Shown here: positions 7,670 to 17,983 of the stretch, one piece after another
Numbering within the stretch: position 1 is the first letter of the stretch
Layout of the letters: every line of letters starts with the position of its first letter
Origin: Staphylococcus warneri
GTDB taxonomy: Bacteria; Bacillota; Bacilli; Staphylococcales; Staphylococcaceae
Length of the DNA: 64,000 nucleotides
Direction of reading: 5' to 3'
Assembly (NCBI RefSeq): GCF_900636385.1
Contig: NZ_LR134269.1
Location: forward strand, 1,054,001 to 1,118,000
The notes under the pieces: generated by a model
The model's input: the letters and a program-made list of their open reading frames with translations, nothing else
Database searches by the model: none
What the model was told of the DNA's origin: nothing
Program-made: the position numbers and the translations under genes

Positions 7670-9364
7670 ATGGTGTTATATATCATTTTAGCAATAATAG
7701 TTATAATATTGATTGCTGTGGGTATCATGTTCTATTTGCGATCGAATAAACGACAGCTCGTTGAAAAAGCTGAAGAACGTAAATTAGATATTGAAAAATT
7801 ACCTTTTGATCAAAATATTAAAAAATTATCTAGTTTAAACCTAAAAGGTGAAACTAAAACGAAGTACGATGCAATGAAGAAAGACAACTTAGAAAATACT
7901 AATCAATACTTAGCTCCTGTTGAGGAAAAAATTCACAATGCCGAAGAACTTTTAGATAAGTTTAACTTTTCAGGTGCTCAAGCGGAAATTGATGATGCAC
8001 ATGAATTAATGGATCAATATGAAGCAAGTTATAATAATCAAGTTTCACAAGTTGATGAAATAGTTGCATTACATAAAGATAACGAATCATTATATGAAAA
8101 ATGCAAAGTAGATCACCGCGAAATGAAGCGAGATATTTTAGCTAATCGTCACCAATACGGTGAAGCTGCTGGTCCATTAGAATCAGAAATTGAAAACTTT
8201 GAACCAAAGTTATCTCAATATGAAGTTTTAAAAGCAGACGGCAATTATGTTCAGGCGCATAACCATATTTCAGCGTTACATGAAGAAATGCAACAATTAA
8301 AAGAATATATGGAAGAAATTCCAGAATTAATTCGTGAAGCTCAAAAAGAACTTCCTGGTCAATTCCAAGATTTAAAATATGGTTGTAGAGATTTAAAAGT
8401 TGAAGGCTATGATTTAGATCATGTTAAAGTGGATGGCACTGTTCAAAGCCTTAAAACAGAATTGAGTTTCGTAGAACCAATGATTAGTAGATTGGAATTA
8501 AATGAAGCGAACGACAAACTTGAATATATCAATGATAAGTTAGATGAAATGTATGACTTAATCGAGCATGAAGTTAAGGCAAAGAATGAAGTTGAAGAAA
8601 CTAAAGATGTTATCACCGATGACTTATTCAAAGCCAAAGATATGAATTATACATTAAAAACAGAAATTGAATATGTTCGTGAGAATTACTATATTAATGA
8701 ATCAGATGTTCAAAGCGTCAGACAATTTGAAAATGAAATTCAAAATCTAATCTCAGTATACGATGAAATTCTTAAAGAAATGTCTAAATCCGCTGTTAGA
8801 TACAGTGAAGTACAAGATAATTTACAATATTTAGAAGATCATGTAAGTGTGATTAATGAAAAGCAAGATAAATTACAAAACCATTTAATCCAATTACGTG
8901 AAGATGAAGCGGAAGCTGAAGATAACTTACTACGCGTACAATCTAAAAAAGAAGAGGTTTATCGACGCTTATTGGCTTCAAACTTAACAAGTGTGCCAGA
9001 ACGCTTCATTATTATGAAGAATGAAATCGATTATGAGGTGCGTGAAGTTGATGAACAATTTAGTCAAAGACCAATTCACGTCAAACAATTAAAAGATAAA
9101 GTTGCTAAAATCGTCATTCAAATGAATACATTTGAAGATGAGGCGAACGATGTATTAATTAATGCAGTTTATGCTGAAAAATTAATTCAATATGGTAACA
9201 GATATCGTAAAGATCACCAAAGTGTTGATAAAAGCTTAAATGAAGCAGAACGTTTATTTAAAAACAATCGTTATAAGCGTTCTATTGAAATTTCAGAACA
9301 AGCACTTGAAAGTGTAGAACCCGGAATTACGAAACATATTGAAGAGCAAGTAATTAAATCATAA
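7670..9364 (+). CDS. ezrA: Septation ring formation regulator EzrA
   Basis: Membrane-anchored cell division protein that binds FtsZ and links the Z ring to wall synthesis. The 564-residue protein starts with one membrane segment (about residues 2-23, [18 protein letters not shown]) followed by a short basic stretch. The rest is almost wholly acidic, heptad-like spectrin-type helix, rich in Glu, Lys and Leu. The C-terminal part holds the conserved YGNRYRKDH patch (the QNR-type patch of EzrA). Length equals the staphylococcal protein. The ATG has AGGAGG at 7654-7659 and a TATAAT -10 at 7633-7638 with a poor -35. It is monocistronic with a terminator behind it. Confidence 0.97.
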   Translation: MVLYIILAIIVIILIAVGIMFYLRSNKRQLVEKAEERKLDIEKLPFDQNIKKLSSLNLKGETKTKYDAMKKDNLENTNQYLAPVEEKIHNAEELLDKFNFSGAQAEIDDAHELMDQYEASYNNQVSQVDEIVALHKDNESLYEKCKVDHREMKRDILANRHQYGEAAGPLESEIENFEPKLSQYEVLKADGNYVQAHNHISALHEEMQQLKEYMEEIPELIREAQKELPGQFQDLKYGCRDLKVEGYDLDHVKVDGTVQSLKTELSFVEPMISRLELNEANDKLEYINDKLDEMYDLIEHEVKAKNEVEETKDVITDDLFKAKDMNYTLKTEIEYVRENYYINESDVQSVRQFENEIQNLISVYDEILKEMSKSAVRYSEVQDNLQYLEDHVSVINEKQDKLQNHLIQLREDEAEAEDNLLRVQSKKEEVYRRLLASNLTSVPERFIIMKNEIDYEVREVDEQFSQRPIHVKQLKDKVAKIVIQMNTFEDEANDVLINAVYAEKLIQYGNRYRKDHQSVDKSLNEAERLFKNNRYKRSIEISEQALESVEPGITKHIEEQVIKS

Positions 9365-9381
9365 CGATTTGAATTGATATC

Positions 9382-9426
9382 AAGACATGGTTTCCATTTT
9401 ATTGGAAGTCATGTCTTTTATTTTTA
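9382..9426 (+). terminator. Terminator of ezrA
   Basis: An 8-bp stem AAGACATG (9382-9389) with CATGTCTT (9410-9417), with an inner TTCC/GGAA pairing, is followed by a T-rich tract. Confidence 0.85.
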
Positions 9427-9622
9427 CAAAAAAATAGTATAATGCATGAGTATGCTTATTTAGAAAAGCTTTTTATTAGTTAAATAACGATATAATTATA
9501 GTTGAACTGAACAAATAATTCCGCATTGCATTCTCAAAATGTAAATAAACGATATTAAGAATATTTGGAAAGTAGTATATAGAATTAGCAAAGTAAAAAA
9601 TGTAGAAAGTGAAGTGTTATCA

Positions 9623-10762
9623 GTGATTTATTTAGATAATGCAGCGACAACCAAAGTAGATCCAAGTGTCTTGAATTCATTTGTAAAGGTAAATGAAACA
9701 CTTTATTATAATCCTAATAGTCCTCATCAAGCAGGCTTACAAGCAGAAAGATTATTGCAACAAGCGAAAGAACAAATTAATCAAGCACTTAGATTAAAAA
9801 ACGCTTATGATATTATTTTTACAAGTGGTGCTACAGAATCTAATAATATAGCGCTAAAAGGAATAGCTTATCGCAAAAAAGATACAGCCAATGAAATCAT
9901 TACATCAGTATTAGAACATCCTTCGGTATTAGAAGTAGTAAGATATTTAGCTGAAAAAGAAGGTTTCGTATTAAAATACGTCAATGTTAAATCAAATGGT
10001 CAGATAGATATTGAACATTTGAAATCCATCATGAATGAACGGGTAGGACTTGTGACATGTATGTATGTCAATAATATTATGGGGCAAATTCAACCAATAC
10101 AACAAATTGTCAATGTGCTAAAAGATTACCCTAAAGTGCATTTTCACGTAGATGCAGTTCAAGCTTTAGGTAAAATACCATTAGATTTAGAAGGTATTGA
10201 TAGTTTAAGTTTAAGTGGTCATAAATTTAACGGTTTAAAAGGACAAGGACTTTTAATCACAAGAACAGCACATAATATCGAACCCATTATACATGGTGGA
10301 GGACAAGAATTTGGTGTGCGCAGTGGTACAGTTAATTTACCTATGGCAGTATCTATGGTAAAAGCTATTAATAATGCAGTGAAACAGACGGATGAATTGC
10401 ATCAGAAGTTGACGTCTTACCAACAACAAATTAGAGAGATGGTTCAATCTTATCCTGGTGTTAAAATAAACTCACCTAAAGATGCTGCTCCACAAATCAT
10501 CAATATAGGATTTCCTGGCGTCAAAGGTGAAGTGTTAGTCAATGCATTCTCTAAACAAGATATTATGGTATCAACTACGAGCGCGTGCTCTTCAAAAAGA
10601 GGTAAGCTCAATGAAGTATTACTTGCAATGGGTATTTCAGAAAAACAAATTGAAGGAAGTATTAGGATATCAATGGGGCAAATGACTACACAAAAAGATA
10701 TCGATAGCTTTAAAGAAAAATTTGAAATGATATATGAAGAAGTGAAGGAGTTGTTGAAGTAA
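9623..10762 (+). CDS. Cysteine desulfurase (IscS/NifS family), partner of ThiI
   Basis: PLP enzyme that takes sulfur from cysteine and holds it as a persulfide for transfer. With the GTG start at 9623 it has 379 residues and begins [10 protein letters not shown], as homologues do. An in-frame GTG at 9614 is possible but leaves its Shine-Dalgarno sequence almost touching. The PLP lysine is Lys201 in SLSGHKFNG and the persulfide cysteine is Cys322 in [11 protein letters not shown]. The stop overlaps the thiI start (TAATG). This is the Bacillus nifZ-thiI arrangement, in which the desulfurase feeds a ThiI that has no rhodanese domain, so I infer a role in tRNA 4-thiouridine. About 190 bases upstream hold a TATAAT but no convincing full promoter. 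Confidence 0.92.
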   Translation: MIYLDNAATTKVDPSVLNSFVKVNETLYYNPNSPHQAGLQAERLLQQAKEQINQALRLKNAYDIIFTSGATESNNIALKGIAYRKKDTANEIITSVLEHPSVLEVVRYLAEKEGFVLKYVNVKSNGQIDIEHLKSIMNERVGLVTCMYVNNIMGQIQPIQQIVNVLKDYPKVHFHVDAVQALGKIPLDLEGIDSLSLSGHKFNGLKGQGLLITRTAHNIEPIIHGGGQEFGVRSGTVNLPMAVSMVKAINNAVKQTDELHQKLTSYQQQIREMVQSYPGVKINSPKDAAPQIINIGFPGVKGEVLVNAFSKQDIMVSTTSACSSKRGKLNEVLLAMGISEKQIEGSIRISMGQMTTQKDIDSFKEKFEMIYEEVKELLK

Positions 10763-11984
10763 TGAAATATGACCATTTAATAGTTAGATATGGTGAGTTA
10801 ACACTTAAAGGTTCTAACCGTAAAAAATTTGTGAACCAATTAAAAACCAATGTGACACGAGCTTTAAAGCCCTTAGATGGATTCCATATTAAAGGTAAAA
10901 GAGATCGTATGTACATTGAGTTATTCGAAGAAGCGGACATTGATGAAATCATTCATCGATTATCCAAAGTCTATGGTATCAAATCAATAAGTCCAGTATT
11001 GAAAACAGAAAAGAATGATCAAGCCATGGCTGATGTCGCTGTACAATTAGCACAATCATTTGATAAGGGTTCAACATTTAAGATTGATGTTAAGCGATCA
11101 GATAAGTCCTATCCTAAAGATACTTATGAGCTACAACGAGAAATCGGTGGAGCGGTATTAAAAATGTGGAAGGATTAACTGTAGATGTGAGACAACCACA
11201 ACATGAAATTCGTGTAGAAGTACGTCTAGATGCAATCTATATATATGTGGAAGTCATTCAAGGATCTGGAGGTCTACCAGTAGGTACAGGCGGTAAGACC
11301 TTATTAATGTTATCTGGCGGTATAGATTCACCAGTTGCAGGTATGGAAGTAATGAAACGCGGCGTGACAATTGAAGCGATACATTTCCATAGTCCTCCAT
11401 TTACGAGTGAAAAAGCTAAAGAGAAGGTAATAGAATTAACACGTATTATGTCTGAACGTGTTGGTCCAATTAAATTGCACATTGTACCTTTTACAGATTT
11501 ACAAAAACAAATCAATAAGTCAGTTCATCCAAGATATACGATGACATCAACTCGTCGATTAATGATGAGAGTAGCAGATCAATTAGTCCATAAAATTGGC
11601 GCTTTAGGTATCGTTAACGGTGAAAACCTTGGGCAAGTAGCAAGTCAAACACTAAATAGTATGTATGCGATTAATCATGTTACATCAACACCAGTGTTAC
11701 GACCTTTATTAACACTTGATAAGGAAGATATTGTAAAGAAAGCTAAAGAAATTGGTACATTTGAAGTTTCTATTCAACCTTATGAAGATTGTTGTACTAT
11801 TTTTACACCTAAAAACCCAGTAACTGAACCAGACTTTAATAAAGTGATGGAATACGAAAGTGTGTTTAACTTTGATAGTATGGTAGATGATGCAGTTGAA
11901 AATATAGAAACAATTGTAGTAGATAAAAATTATAAATCTGAAAAAGATAAATCAACAGATGCTTTAATGGAAGATTTATTCTAA
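10762..11984 (+). pseudogene. thiI: tRNA 4-thiouridine synthetase ThiI, frameshifted
   Basis: ThiI adenylates U8 of tRNA and inserts sulfur. The first frame (10762-11178) encodes the ferredoxin-like and THUMP domains and stops prematurely. A second frame (from about 11166) resumes without loss, [19 protein letters not shown], and carries the PP-loop [14 protein letters not shown] and the C-terminal part. Restoring one A in the A run at 11160-11164 joins the frames to give 407 residues, the usual staphylococcal length, with no rhodanese domain. So one base is missing. This may be a real recent inactivation or a homopolymer sequencing error; both halves look under normal coding constraint. The second frame also has GTG at 11166 but no clear ribosome site. 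Confidence 0.85.
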
Positions 11985-12009
11985 TAAATAATCGCAAAGG
12001 GGTCATGAC

Positions 12010-12786
12010 ATGGATTGGGATATATATGTCATATTGATTATTGTTTTGTTTGGATTTTTAGCATCATTTATAGATTCAGTCGTTGGTGGTGGAGGATTAA
12101 TTTCTACTCCAGCACTACTAGCAATAGGTCTCCCACCTGCTGTTGCATTGGGAACAAATAAATTAGCAAGTTCATTTGGGACGCTGACAAGTACTATCAA
12201 GTTTATTAGATCAGGTAATGTTGATTTAAAAATAGTGTCAAAATTGTTTCCATTTGTCCTAATAGCATCTTCAGGTGGTGCTTATTTAGCAACAATCCTA
12301 CCTGCACACCTTTTAAAACCATTAATTATAGTTGCGTTGTCATTAGTATTTATTTATACGTTAGTTAAAAAAGATTGGGGTTCAATAAGAACATTCACCA
12401 CCTTCACACCAATGAAAGCCGTGATGTTTTTCACAGCATATCTTATTATCGGTTTCTATGATGGGTTTATAGGCGGTGGTACAGGATCATTTATGTTATT
12501 TGTATTACTCATGTTTGGTTTTGATTTTTTAAGTGCAGCAGGCAATGCTAAAGTGCTTAATTTTGCATCCAATGTAGGGGCTTTAATACTATTTATGATA
12601 TTAGGACAAGTTGATTATTTTTATGGACTAATTATGGCAGTCAGCATGATTATTGGTTCATACGTTGGTGCACAATTTGCTATAAGCAAAGGTGTAGGGT
12701 ATGTTAAATTGCTATTTATAACAGTCACTGCAGTATTGATATTGAAAAATGCATATGACTACTTATTACCTATTTTCATAAATTAA
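12010..12786 (+). CDS. TSUP (TauE/SafE) family membrane transporter
   Basis: A 258-residue integral membrane protein with about eight hydrophobic segments and the internal duplication of the TauE/SafE family: a glycine-rich motif DSVVGGGGLISTPALLAIG near residues 18-36, echoed by YDGFIGGGTGSFMLF near 149-163. The family exports or imports sulfite, sulfoacetate, taurine-related or other organic anions; the substrate here is unknown. It starts 26 bases after thiI with an AAAGGGG site, so it probably shares the desulfurase-thiI transcript, which hints at sulfur metabolism without proving it. A terminator follows. Confidence 0.85.
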   Translation: MDWDIYVILIIVLFGFLASFIDSVVGGGGLISTPALLAIGLPPAVALGTNKLASSFGTLTSTIKFIRSGNVDLKIVSKLFPFVLIASSGGAYLATILPAHLLKPLIIVALSLVFIYTLVKKDWGSIRTFTTFTPMKAVMFFTAYLIIGFYDGFIGGGTGSFMLFVLLMFGFDFLSAAGNAKVLNFASNVGALILFMILGQVDYFYGLIMAVSMIIGSYVGAQFAISKGVGYVKLLFITVTAVLILKNAYDYLLPIFIN

Positions 12787-12798
12787 TATAATTAAAAT

Positions 12799-12872
12799 AA
12801 AAGCAAATCTTTAATGAAGTTGATGTACTTAGACACTAGAACAATCAATTCATACAAAGGTTTGCTTTTTTA
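12799..12872 (+). terminator. Terminator after the TSUP gene
   Basis: AAAAGCAAA at 12799-12807 pairs with TTTGCTTTT at 12861-12869 (continuing through imperfect inner pairing), followed by T residues. Confidence 0.65.
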
Positions 12873-12950
12873 TTAACAAATTGTAAGTTATTAAGTCAAA
12901 AATCATTTATCAATATATATAATGAATTTTTAAGATATAAAAGTTTAAAA

Positions 12951-12980
12951 TTGAATTTGGTCATATTGATGTCGTATGAT
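12951..12980 (+). promoter_or_regulatory. Probable tpx promoter
   Basis: TTGAAT (12951-12956) and TATGAT (12975-12980) with an 18-base spacer lie 38 bases before the tpx start. Confidence 0.5.
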
Positions 12981-13017
12981 ATTAATGGATGAAAAATATA
13001 AATAGGAGGTCATATTT

Positions 13018-13512
13018 ATGACTGAAATTACATTTAAAAATAACCCGGTAACATTATCAGGACAACAAGTGAATGAAGGAGATGTTGCCCCAAATTTCAC
13101 AGTACTAGATAACGATTTAAATCAAAAATCTTTAGATGACTATGCTAATAAGAAAAAATTGATTAGTGTTGTTCCATCAATCGATACTGGTGTATGTGAT
13201 CAACAAACACGTAAATTTAATGAAGAAGCATCACAAGAAGATGGTGTTGTATTAACAATTTCAGTTGACCTACCATTTGCACAAAAAAGATGGTGTGCAT
13301 CTAATGGCTTAGATAATGTAGTGACATTAAGCGACCATAGAGATTTATCATTTGGTGAAAACTTTGGTGTAGTTATGGAAGGAATGCGATTATTAGCGCG
13401 CTCCGTTTTCGTACTAGATCAAGACAACAAAGTGGTATATAAAGAAATTGTAAGTGAAGGTACAAACTTCCCAGATTTCGAAAAAGCTTTAGAAGCATAT
13501 CAAAATTTATAA
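13018..13512 (+). CDS. tpx: Thiol peroxidase (atypical 2-Cys peroxiredoxin)
   Basis: Reduces hydrogen peroxide and organic peroxides using thioredoxin. The 164-residue protein has the peroxidatic Cys60 in [14 protein letters not shown] and the resolving Cys93 in KRWCASNG, the Tpx spacing. The active-site Arg of peroxiredoxins is visible in [10 protein letters not shown]. The ATG follows AGGAGGT. The order tpx, methyltransferase, ackA matches the tpx-ytxK-ackA cluster of Bacillus apart from gene sequence. A long hairpin follows the gene. Confidence 0.97.
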   Translation: MTEITFKNNPVTLSGQQVNEGDVAPNFTVLDNDLNQKSLDDYANKKKLISVVPSIDTGVCDQQTRKFNEEASQEDGVVLTISVDLPFAQKRWCASNGLDNVVTLSDHRDLSFGENFGVVMEGMRLLARSVFVLDQDNKVVYKEIVSEGTNFPDFEKALEAYQNL

Positions 13513-13572
13513 ATTGAGATTTACAACTATTTGTCTAAAGGTGGCAACTTTTAGAATATAGTGTGAGAAATA

Positions 13573-13642
13573 AGCATCCATTGTTTTAACAAGTGATAAT
13601 ATGACAGCAACTGATTTCACTATGAAGCGATGGATGCTTTTT
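13573..13642 (+). terminator. Hairpin terminator or attenuator between tpx and the methyltransferase
   Basis: AGCATCCAT (13573-13581) pairs with ATGGATGCT (13630-13638) and is followed by TTTT. The ribosome site of the next gene begins only a few bases later, so expression of that gene needs read-through of this hairpin or a promoter inside the loop. Confidence 0.6.
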
Positions 13643-13658
13643 ATAGAGAGGGATTTAA

Positions 13659-14606
13659 ATGGCAGAAGAAAATACGATTATGGAAAGATTATTCCATCAT
13701 TTAGATGAAAAAGCGAAGACTTTAAACCAAGAAAATGGGCAAAGTTTTATAGAAAATCTAGGACTAGCGATGGAAGATATCTATACTAATCAACGAGAAA
13801 TGTTAGAACAAGCTACACTTCAAGATAGAAGAAAGGCATTCCAATTTGCATATTTAAGTTTAATGCAAGAGGAAAATATACAGGCTAATCATCAAATTAC
13901 ACCAGATTCAATCGGTTTGATTTTAGGATTTTTAGTACAACGATTTACACAAGATAAAGAAGAGTTGCATGTTGTTGATATTGCAAGTGGTGCAGGCCAT
14001 TTAAGTGCTGCTGTTAAGGAAGTATTAACTGAGACGACTATTATGCATCATCTTATTGAAGTAGATCCAGTGCTTTCTAGAGTGAGCGTCCATCTTGCAA
14101 ATTATTTGGAAATACCTTTTGATGTATATCCACAAGATGCAATTATGCCACTACCATTAGAAGAATCTGATATTGTCATTGGTGATTTACCGATTGGCTA
14201 TTATCCAGTAGACGAACGTAGTAAAGAAATGAAATTAGGTTTCGAAGAGGGGCATAGTTACTCCCATTACTTACTAATTGAACAAGCTGTTAATGCATTA
14301 AAAGGGGCAGGATATGCATTTTTAGTTGTTCCTAGTGAGTTGTTCTCAGGAGAACATGTGAAACAGTTAGAAAAATTCATTACTACAGAAACAGAAATGC
14401 AAGCATTTTTAAATCTACCACCTACGTTATTTAAAAATGAAAAAGCACGAAAATCTATACTTATATTACAGAAGAAAAAAGCAGAAGTAACAAAACCAGT
14501 TGAAGTGTTCTTAGCGAATATACCTGATTTTAAAAATCCACAACAATTCCAAGGTTTTATTACTGAATTAAATCAATGGATGGACACAAATCATACAAAA
14601 AAATAA
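13659..14606 (+). CDS. Class I SAM-dependent methyltransferase (YtxK family)
   Basis: A 315-residue protein resembling N6-adenine-type DNA methyltransferases. A helical N-terminal part is followed by a SAM-binding motif VVDIASGAGHLSAAV (about residues 107-121), an acidic strand-end (LIEVDP), and a catalytic-type motif DLPIGYYP that replaces the NPPY of true adenine methylases. There is no target recognition domain of restriction systems. Homologues (Bacillus YtxK) lie next to ackA, as here; the substrate is not known to me. It begins 20 bases after the tpx hairpin and ends 87 bases before ackA. Confidence 0.82.
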   Translation: MAEENTIMERLFHHLDEKAKTLNQENGQSFIENLGLAMEDIYTNQREMLEQATLQDRRKAFQFAYLSLMQEENIQANHQITPDSIGLILGFLVQRFTQDKEELHVVDIASGAGHLSAAVKEVLTETTIMHHLIEVDPVLSRVSVHLANYLEIPFDVYPQDAIMPLPLEESDIVIGDLPIGYYPVDERSKEMKLGFEEGHSYSHYLLIEQAVNALKGAGYAFLVVPSELFSGEHVKQLEKFITTETEMQAFLNLPPTLFKNEKARKSILILQKKKAEVTKPVEVFLANIPDFKNPQQFQGFITELNQWMDTNHTKK

Positions 14607-14623
14607 TCTGTAACAGTATAGAA

Positions 14624-14652
14624 TTCAAACTGTATTAATGATAAAATAAAAT
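14624..14652 (+). promoter_or_regulatory. Possible ackA promoter
   Basis: TTCAAA (14624-14629) and TAAAAT (14647-14652) have a 17-base spacer and lie about 40 bases before the ackA start. Both hexamers deviate from consensus. Confidence 0.4.
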
Positions 14653-14693
14653 GTGAAAAATATAACTAAACAAATGATGGAGGACAAAATCTT

Positions 14694-15932
14694 ATGTCAA
14701 AATTAATTTTGGCGATTAATGCTGGTAGTTCATCTTTGAAATTCCAGCTTATTAGAATGCCTGAAGAAAAAACAGTAACAAAAGGCGTAGTAGAAAGAAT
14801 TGGTATGGACGATTCTATTTTTACAATTCTTGTTGAAGGGGAAAAATTAACTGAAGTCAGAGATATTAAAGATCATGAAGAAGCAGTTAACTTGATGTTA
14901 GAGAAATTTAAAGAACATCACATTATCGAAGATATCAATGAGATTCAAGGTACAGGTCACCGAGTAGTGCACGGTGGTGAAACATTCCCTAAATCAGTAG
15001 TTGTGACTGATGAAGTTGAACAGCAAATTGAGGCATTAAGTGAACTAGCACCATTGCATAACCCTGCCAATTTAATGGGTATTAGAGCATTTAGAAAGTT
15101 ATTACCTGATATCCCACACGTTGCTGTTTTTGATACATCTTTCCACCAAACTATGCCTGAACAAGCATATTTATATAGCTTGCCATATCGTTATTATGAA
15201 GATTATGGTATCCGTAAATATGGTTTCCATGGCACTAGTCATAAATATGTATCACGACGTGCTGCAGAAATATTAGGTAAACCAATTGAAGATTTACGTA
15301 TTATTTCATGTCATATTGGTAACGGTGCTTCAATCGCTGCTATTGATGGCGGAGAGTCAATTGATACGTCAATGGGATTCACACCATTAGCAGGTGTTAC
15401 TATGGGTACACGTTCAGGTAACTTAGATCCAGCTTTAATTCCATATATTATGGAAAAAACTGGTAAAAATGCTGATGAAGTACTTAATATCTTAAATAAA
15501 GAATCTGGTTTATTAGGTATTACTGGTACTTCAAGTGACTTACGTGATTTAACGGAAGAAGCTAAACATGGTCGTCATAGAGCGCGTGTAGCACTTGATT
15601 TATTTGCTTCTAAAATTCATAAATACATCGGTTCATATGCCGCAAGAATGCACGGTGTAGATGTCATTGTATTTACAGCAGGAATAGGTGAAAACTCTCA
15701 TATTATTCGTGGTAAAGTATTAGAAGGCTTAGAATTTATGGGCGTTTATTGGGATCCTAAGAAAAATGAAAACCTCCATGGTGAAGAAGGAGATATTAAC
15801 TATCCACATTCACCTGTTAAAGTACTTGTAGTACCTACAGATGAAGAAGTAATGATATCTAGAGATGTTATTAAATATGGTGGTTTAGAAACTGAAGAAA
15901 CATCTTCAGATGAAAACGTTGAATCAAAATAG
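14694..15932 (+). CDS. ackA: Acetate kinase
   Basis: Converts acetyl phosphate and ADP to acetate and ATP in overflow metabolism. The 412-residue protein has the ASKHA kinase signatures: [11 protein letters not shown] at the N-terminus, HRVVHGGE near residue 90, the DTSFHQTMP segment, [23 protein letters not shown] and FTAGIGENS. The C-terminus ends in an acidic, Ser-rich tail ([12 protein letters not shown]) beyond the folded core. The ATG follows GGAGG. A strong terminator closes the unit. Acetyl phosphate from the Pta side is not encoded in this window. Confidence 0.98.
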   Translation: MSKLILAINAGSSSLKFQLIRMPEEKTVTKGVVERIGMDDSIFTILVEGEKLTEVRDIKDHEEAVNLMLEKFKEHHIIEDINEIQGTGHRVVHGGETFPKSVVVTDEVEQQIEALSELAPLHNPANLMGIRAFRKLLPDIPHVAVFDTSFHQTMPEQAYLYSLPYRYYEDYGIRKYGFHGTSHKYVSRRAAEILGKPIEDLRIISCHIGNGASIAAIDGGESIDTSMGFTPLAGVTMGTRSGNLDPALIPYIMEKTGKNADEVLNILNKESGLLGITGTSSDLRDLTEEAKHGRHRARVALDLFASKIHKYIGSYAARMHGVDVIVFTAGIGENSHIIRGKVLEGLEFMGVYWDPKKNENLHGEEGDINYPHSPVKVLVVPTDEEVMISRDVIKYGGLETEETSSDENVESK

Positions 15933-15941
15933 AAATTGCAT

Positions 15942-15973
15942 AAAAAGGAGCGACATTGTCGTTCCTTTTTTTA
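15942..15973 (+). terminator. Terminator of ackA
   Basis: A stem of about 13 bp (15942-15954 with 15958-15970, one G-T pair) with a three-base loop merges into a T run. Confidence 0.9.
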
Positions 15974-16065
15974 GTTTGAAGAGATAATCAGATTTCGTAT
16001 AGTGAAAGAACAGATAATTTAAATTAAATATTACGAAAAATAGAAGCAAACTTAAACAACATATT

Positions 16066-16096
16066 AAAAGGCCAGTAAATGATCTCATTTACTGGC
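16066..16096 (-). terminator. Terminator of the first universal stress gene
   Basis: A perfect 12-bp stem GCCAGTAAATGA (16071-16082) with its complement (16085-16096) is followed on the minus strand by CTTTT. The same 12-base stem recurs at 32798-32833. Confidence 0.85.
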
Positions 16097-16134
16097 ACAA
16101 AAATGATTATTTCAATCACTATTTTTATTATTAA

Positions 16135-16635
16135 TTAATTTGAATATCTTTCACGTAATTGTGGTGTAGCAACTTGAGGTTGGAAATCATTTGGCATTTC
16201 TTCAGTTCTTACTACTAGTACGTCACATGGTGCGTGTCTAACGATGGCTTCAGAAACAGAGCCTACGATAAAACGCTCAACGGCATTAAGACCTGACGTA
16301 CCACTCATAATTAAGTCTGCACCAACTTCAGGTGCGATTTTTTTAGGGATAATTGCTTTTGGTGAACCAAATTCTAAACGTGTTTCAACGTTTGTAACAC
16401 CAGCATTTGTAGCAACTTCTTTATAACCATTTAATAACTCTTCAGAGAAGTGTTTTGATTTTTCAGTAAATTGAGCATCATATACCTCATAAGAAGAATA
16501 AGTTCTTGAATCAATGACATTCACAATTGTTAGTTTAGCATCGTTACGTTTTGCTACGCCAACTGCTTTATTAAATGCCCATTCTGCTTCGTGTGAACCG
16601 TCGACTGCGATTAAAATATTTTTGTAAGTAATCAT
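16135..16635 (-). CDS. Universal stress protein (UspA family, ATP-binding type)
   Basis: A 166-residue cytoplasmic Usp domain. The N-terminal strand ILIAVDGSHEAEWAF and the ATP-binding signature G-x2-G-x9-G-S (GTSGLNAVERFIVGS, about residues 117-131) place it in the nucleotide-binding class. It is monocistronic with GAAAGGGG before the ATG and diverges from ald; the shared region holds a CodY box and a cre-like site. Its partner in stress physiology is unknown. A second, more distant Usp gene lies at 20025-20438. Confidence 0.93.
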   Translation of the reverse strand: MITYKNILIAVDGSHEAEWAFNKAVGVAKRNDAKLTIVNVIDSRTYSSYEVYDAQFTEKSKHFSEELLNGYKEVATNAGVTNVETRLEFGSPKAIIPKKIAPEVGADLIMSGTSGLNAVERFIVGSVSEAIVRHAPCDVLVVRTEEMPNDFQPQVATPQLRERYSN

Positions 16636-16677
16636 CGTCAGTACCCCTTTCGTCTTTTCTTACTTATATATTACCAC

Positions 16678-16692
16678 ATTTTTCAGAAAATA
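16678..16692. promoter_or_regulatory. CodY box in the usp-ald divergent region
   Basis: ATTTTTCAGAAAATA matches the CodY consensus AATTTTCWGAAAATT at 13 of 15 positions and lies between the divergent promoters. Confidence 0.55.
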
Positions 16693-16724
16693 TTACTCTA
16701 AAAATTAACATTTTTGTGTATTTT

Positions 16725-16738
16725 TGTAGGCGCTTTCA
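16725..16738 (+). promoter_or_regulatory. cre site (CcpA) upstream of ald
   Basis: TGTAGGCGCTTTCA agrees with the cre consensus TGWAANCGNTNWCA at 13 of 14 positions. It lies just upstream of a TATAAT -10 at 16767-16772, so carbon catabolite control of ald is likely. Confidence 0.65.
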
Positions 16739-16788
16739 TTTGTGTTTTAGTAGGCTTTCGCGTTACTATAATGGAGGAGGTGTGTGGA

Positions 16789-17904
16789 ATGAAAATAGGT
16801 ATTCCTAAAGAGATAAAAAACAATGAAAACAGAGTAAGTCTATCACCAAGCGGTGTACATGCCTTGGTTGAACAAGGACACACTGTTTTAGTTGAAACTA
16901 ATGCTGGAATGGGCTCATACTTTGAAGATATAGATTATAAAGAAGCAGGAGCTGACATTGTTTCAGAAGCGTCACAAGTCTGGGATGTTGATATGGTCGT
17001 TAAAGTTAAAGAACCATTAGAAGAAGAATATCAATATTTCAAAGAGGGGCTAATTTTATTCACTTATTTACATTTAGCAAATGAAGAAAAACTTACACAA
17101 GCACTTGTAGATAATAAAGTGATTGGTATTGCTTATGAAACAGTACAATTGCCAGATCGATCATTACCATTGTTAAGTCCGATGAGCGAGGTTGCAGGTA
17201 GAATGGCAACACAAATCGGTGCTGAATTTTTACAAAAATTTAATGGTGGAATGGGTATCTTACTTGGTGGTGTACCAGGTGTACCTAAAGGTAAAGTAAC
17301 AATTATTGGTGGAGGCCAAGCAGGTACAAATGCAGCTAAAATTGCATTAGGTTTAGGTGCTGATGTAACTGTATTAGACGTCAATCCTAAACGTTTACGA
17401 GAGTTAGATGATCTATTTAATGGTAGAGTGCATACCATTATGTCTAACCCATTAAATATTGAAATGTATGTTAAAGATAGTGATTTAGTAATAGGGGCAG
17501 TATTAATTCCTGGCGCTAAAGCACCAAATCTTGTAACAGAAGATATGATTAAACAAATGAAAAATGGTTCTGTAATTGTAGATATCGCAATTGACCAAGG
17601 TGGTATTTTTGAAACAACAGATAAAATTTCAACACATGATGATCCAACATATATCAAACATGGCGTTGTTCATTATGCAGTTGCTAATATGCCTGGTGCA
17701 GTACCACGTACATCTACATTAGCATTGAATAATGCTACATTACCTTTTGCTCAGATATTAGCAAACAAAGGCTATAGAGAGGCATTTAAATCTAACCATG
17801 CTTTATCTTTAGGTTTAAATACGTATAAAGGTCATGTAACACATCAAGGTGTTGCAGAAGCATTCAATATGAAATACACAACTGTTGAAGATGCATTAAA
17901 ATAA
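16789..17904 (+). CDS. ald: Alanine dehydrogenase
   Basis: NAD-dependent interconversion of L-alanine with pyruvate and ammonia. The 371-residue protein begins [20 protein letters not shown], the family signature, and has the NAD motif [11 protein letters not shown] and the conserved EVAGRMATQ segment. I use the ATG at 16789, which has GGAGGAGG at 16773-16780; an upstream in-frame ATG at 16714 would put the promoter and cre site inside the gene. TATAAT lies at 16767-16772. A CodY box and a cre site upstream fit a gene that feeds amino acid carbon into pyruvate when glucose and branched-chain amino acids run low. Confidence 0.97.
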   Translation: MKIGIPKEIKNNENRVSLSPSGVHALVEQGHTVLVETNAGMGSYFEDIDYKEAGADIVSEASQVWDVDMVVKVKEPLEEEYQYFKEGLILFTYLHLANEEKLTQALVDNKVIGIAYETVQLPDRSLPLLSPMSEVAGRMATQIGAEFLQKFNGGMGILLGGVPGVPKGKVTIIGGGQAGTNAAKIALGLGADVTVLDVNPKRLRELDDLFNGRVHTIMSNPLNIEMYVKDSDLVIGAVLIPGAKAPNLVTEDMIKQMKNGSVIVDIAIDQGGIFETTDKISTHDDPTYIKHGVVHYAVANMPGAVPRTSTLALNNATLPFAQILANKGYREAFKSNHALSLGLNTYKGHVTHQGVAEAFNMKYTTVEDALK

Positions 17905-17927
17905 TCCAAAATCTTCAAAATATAAAT

Positions 17928-17964
17928 AACGCCCTCAAATGTATCCAACTCATTTGAGGGCGTT
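17928..17964. terminator. Bidirectional terminator between ald and the peptidase gene
   Basis: A perfect 14-bp stem AACGCCCTCAAATG (17928-17941) with 17951-17964 lies between the two converging genes, with AT-rich flanks on both sides. Confidence 0.85.
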
Positions 17965-17983
17965 AATAATATTTAAGACAGAA

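Noticed and set aside
16714..16788. N-terminal extension of Ald from an upstream ATG
   Set aside because: The extension covers the -10, the cre site and the ribosome site, and homologues start at MKIGIPKE.
17133..17657. 174-codon minus-strand ORF within ald
   Set aside because: Long, but antisense to the well-conserved ald frame and without a ribosome site; its composition is that of a shadow frame.
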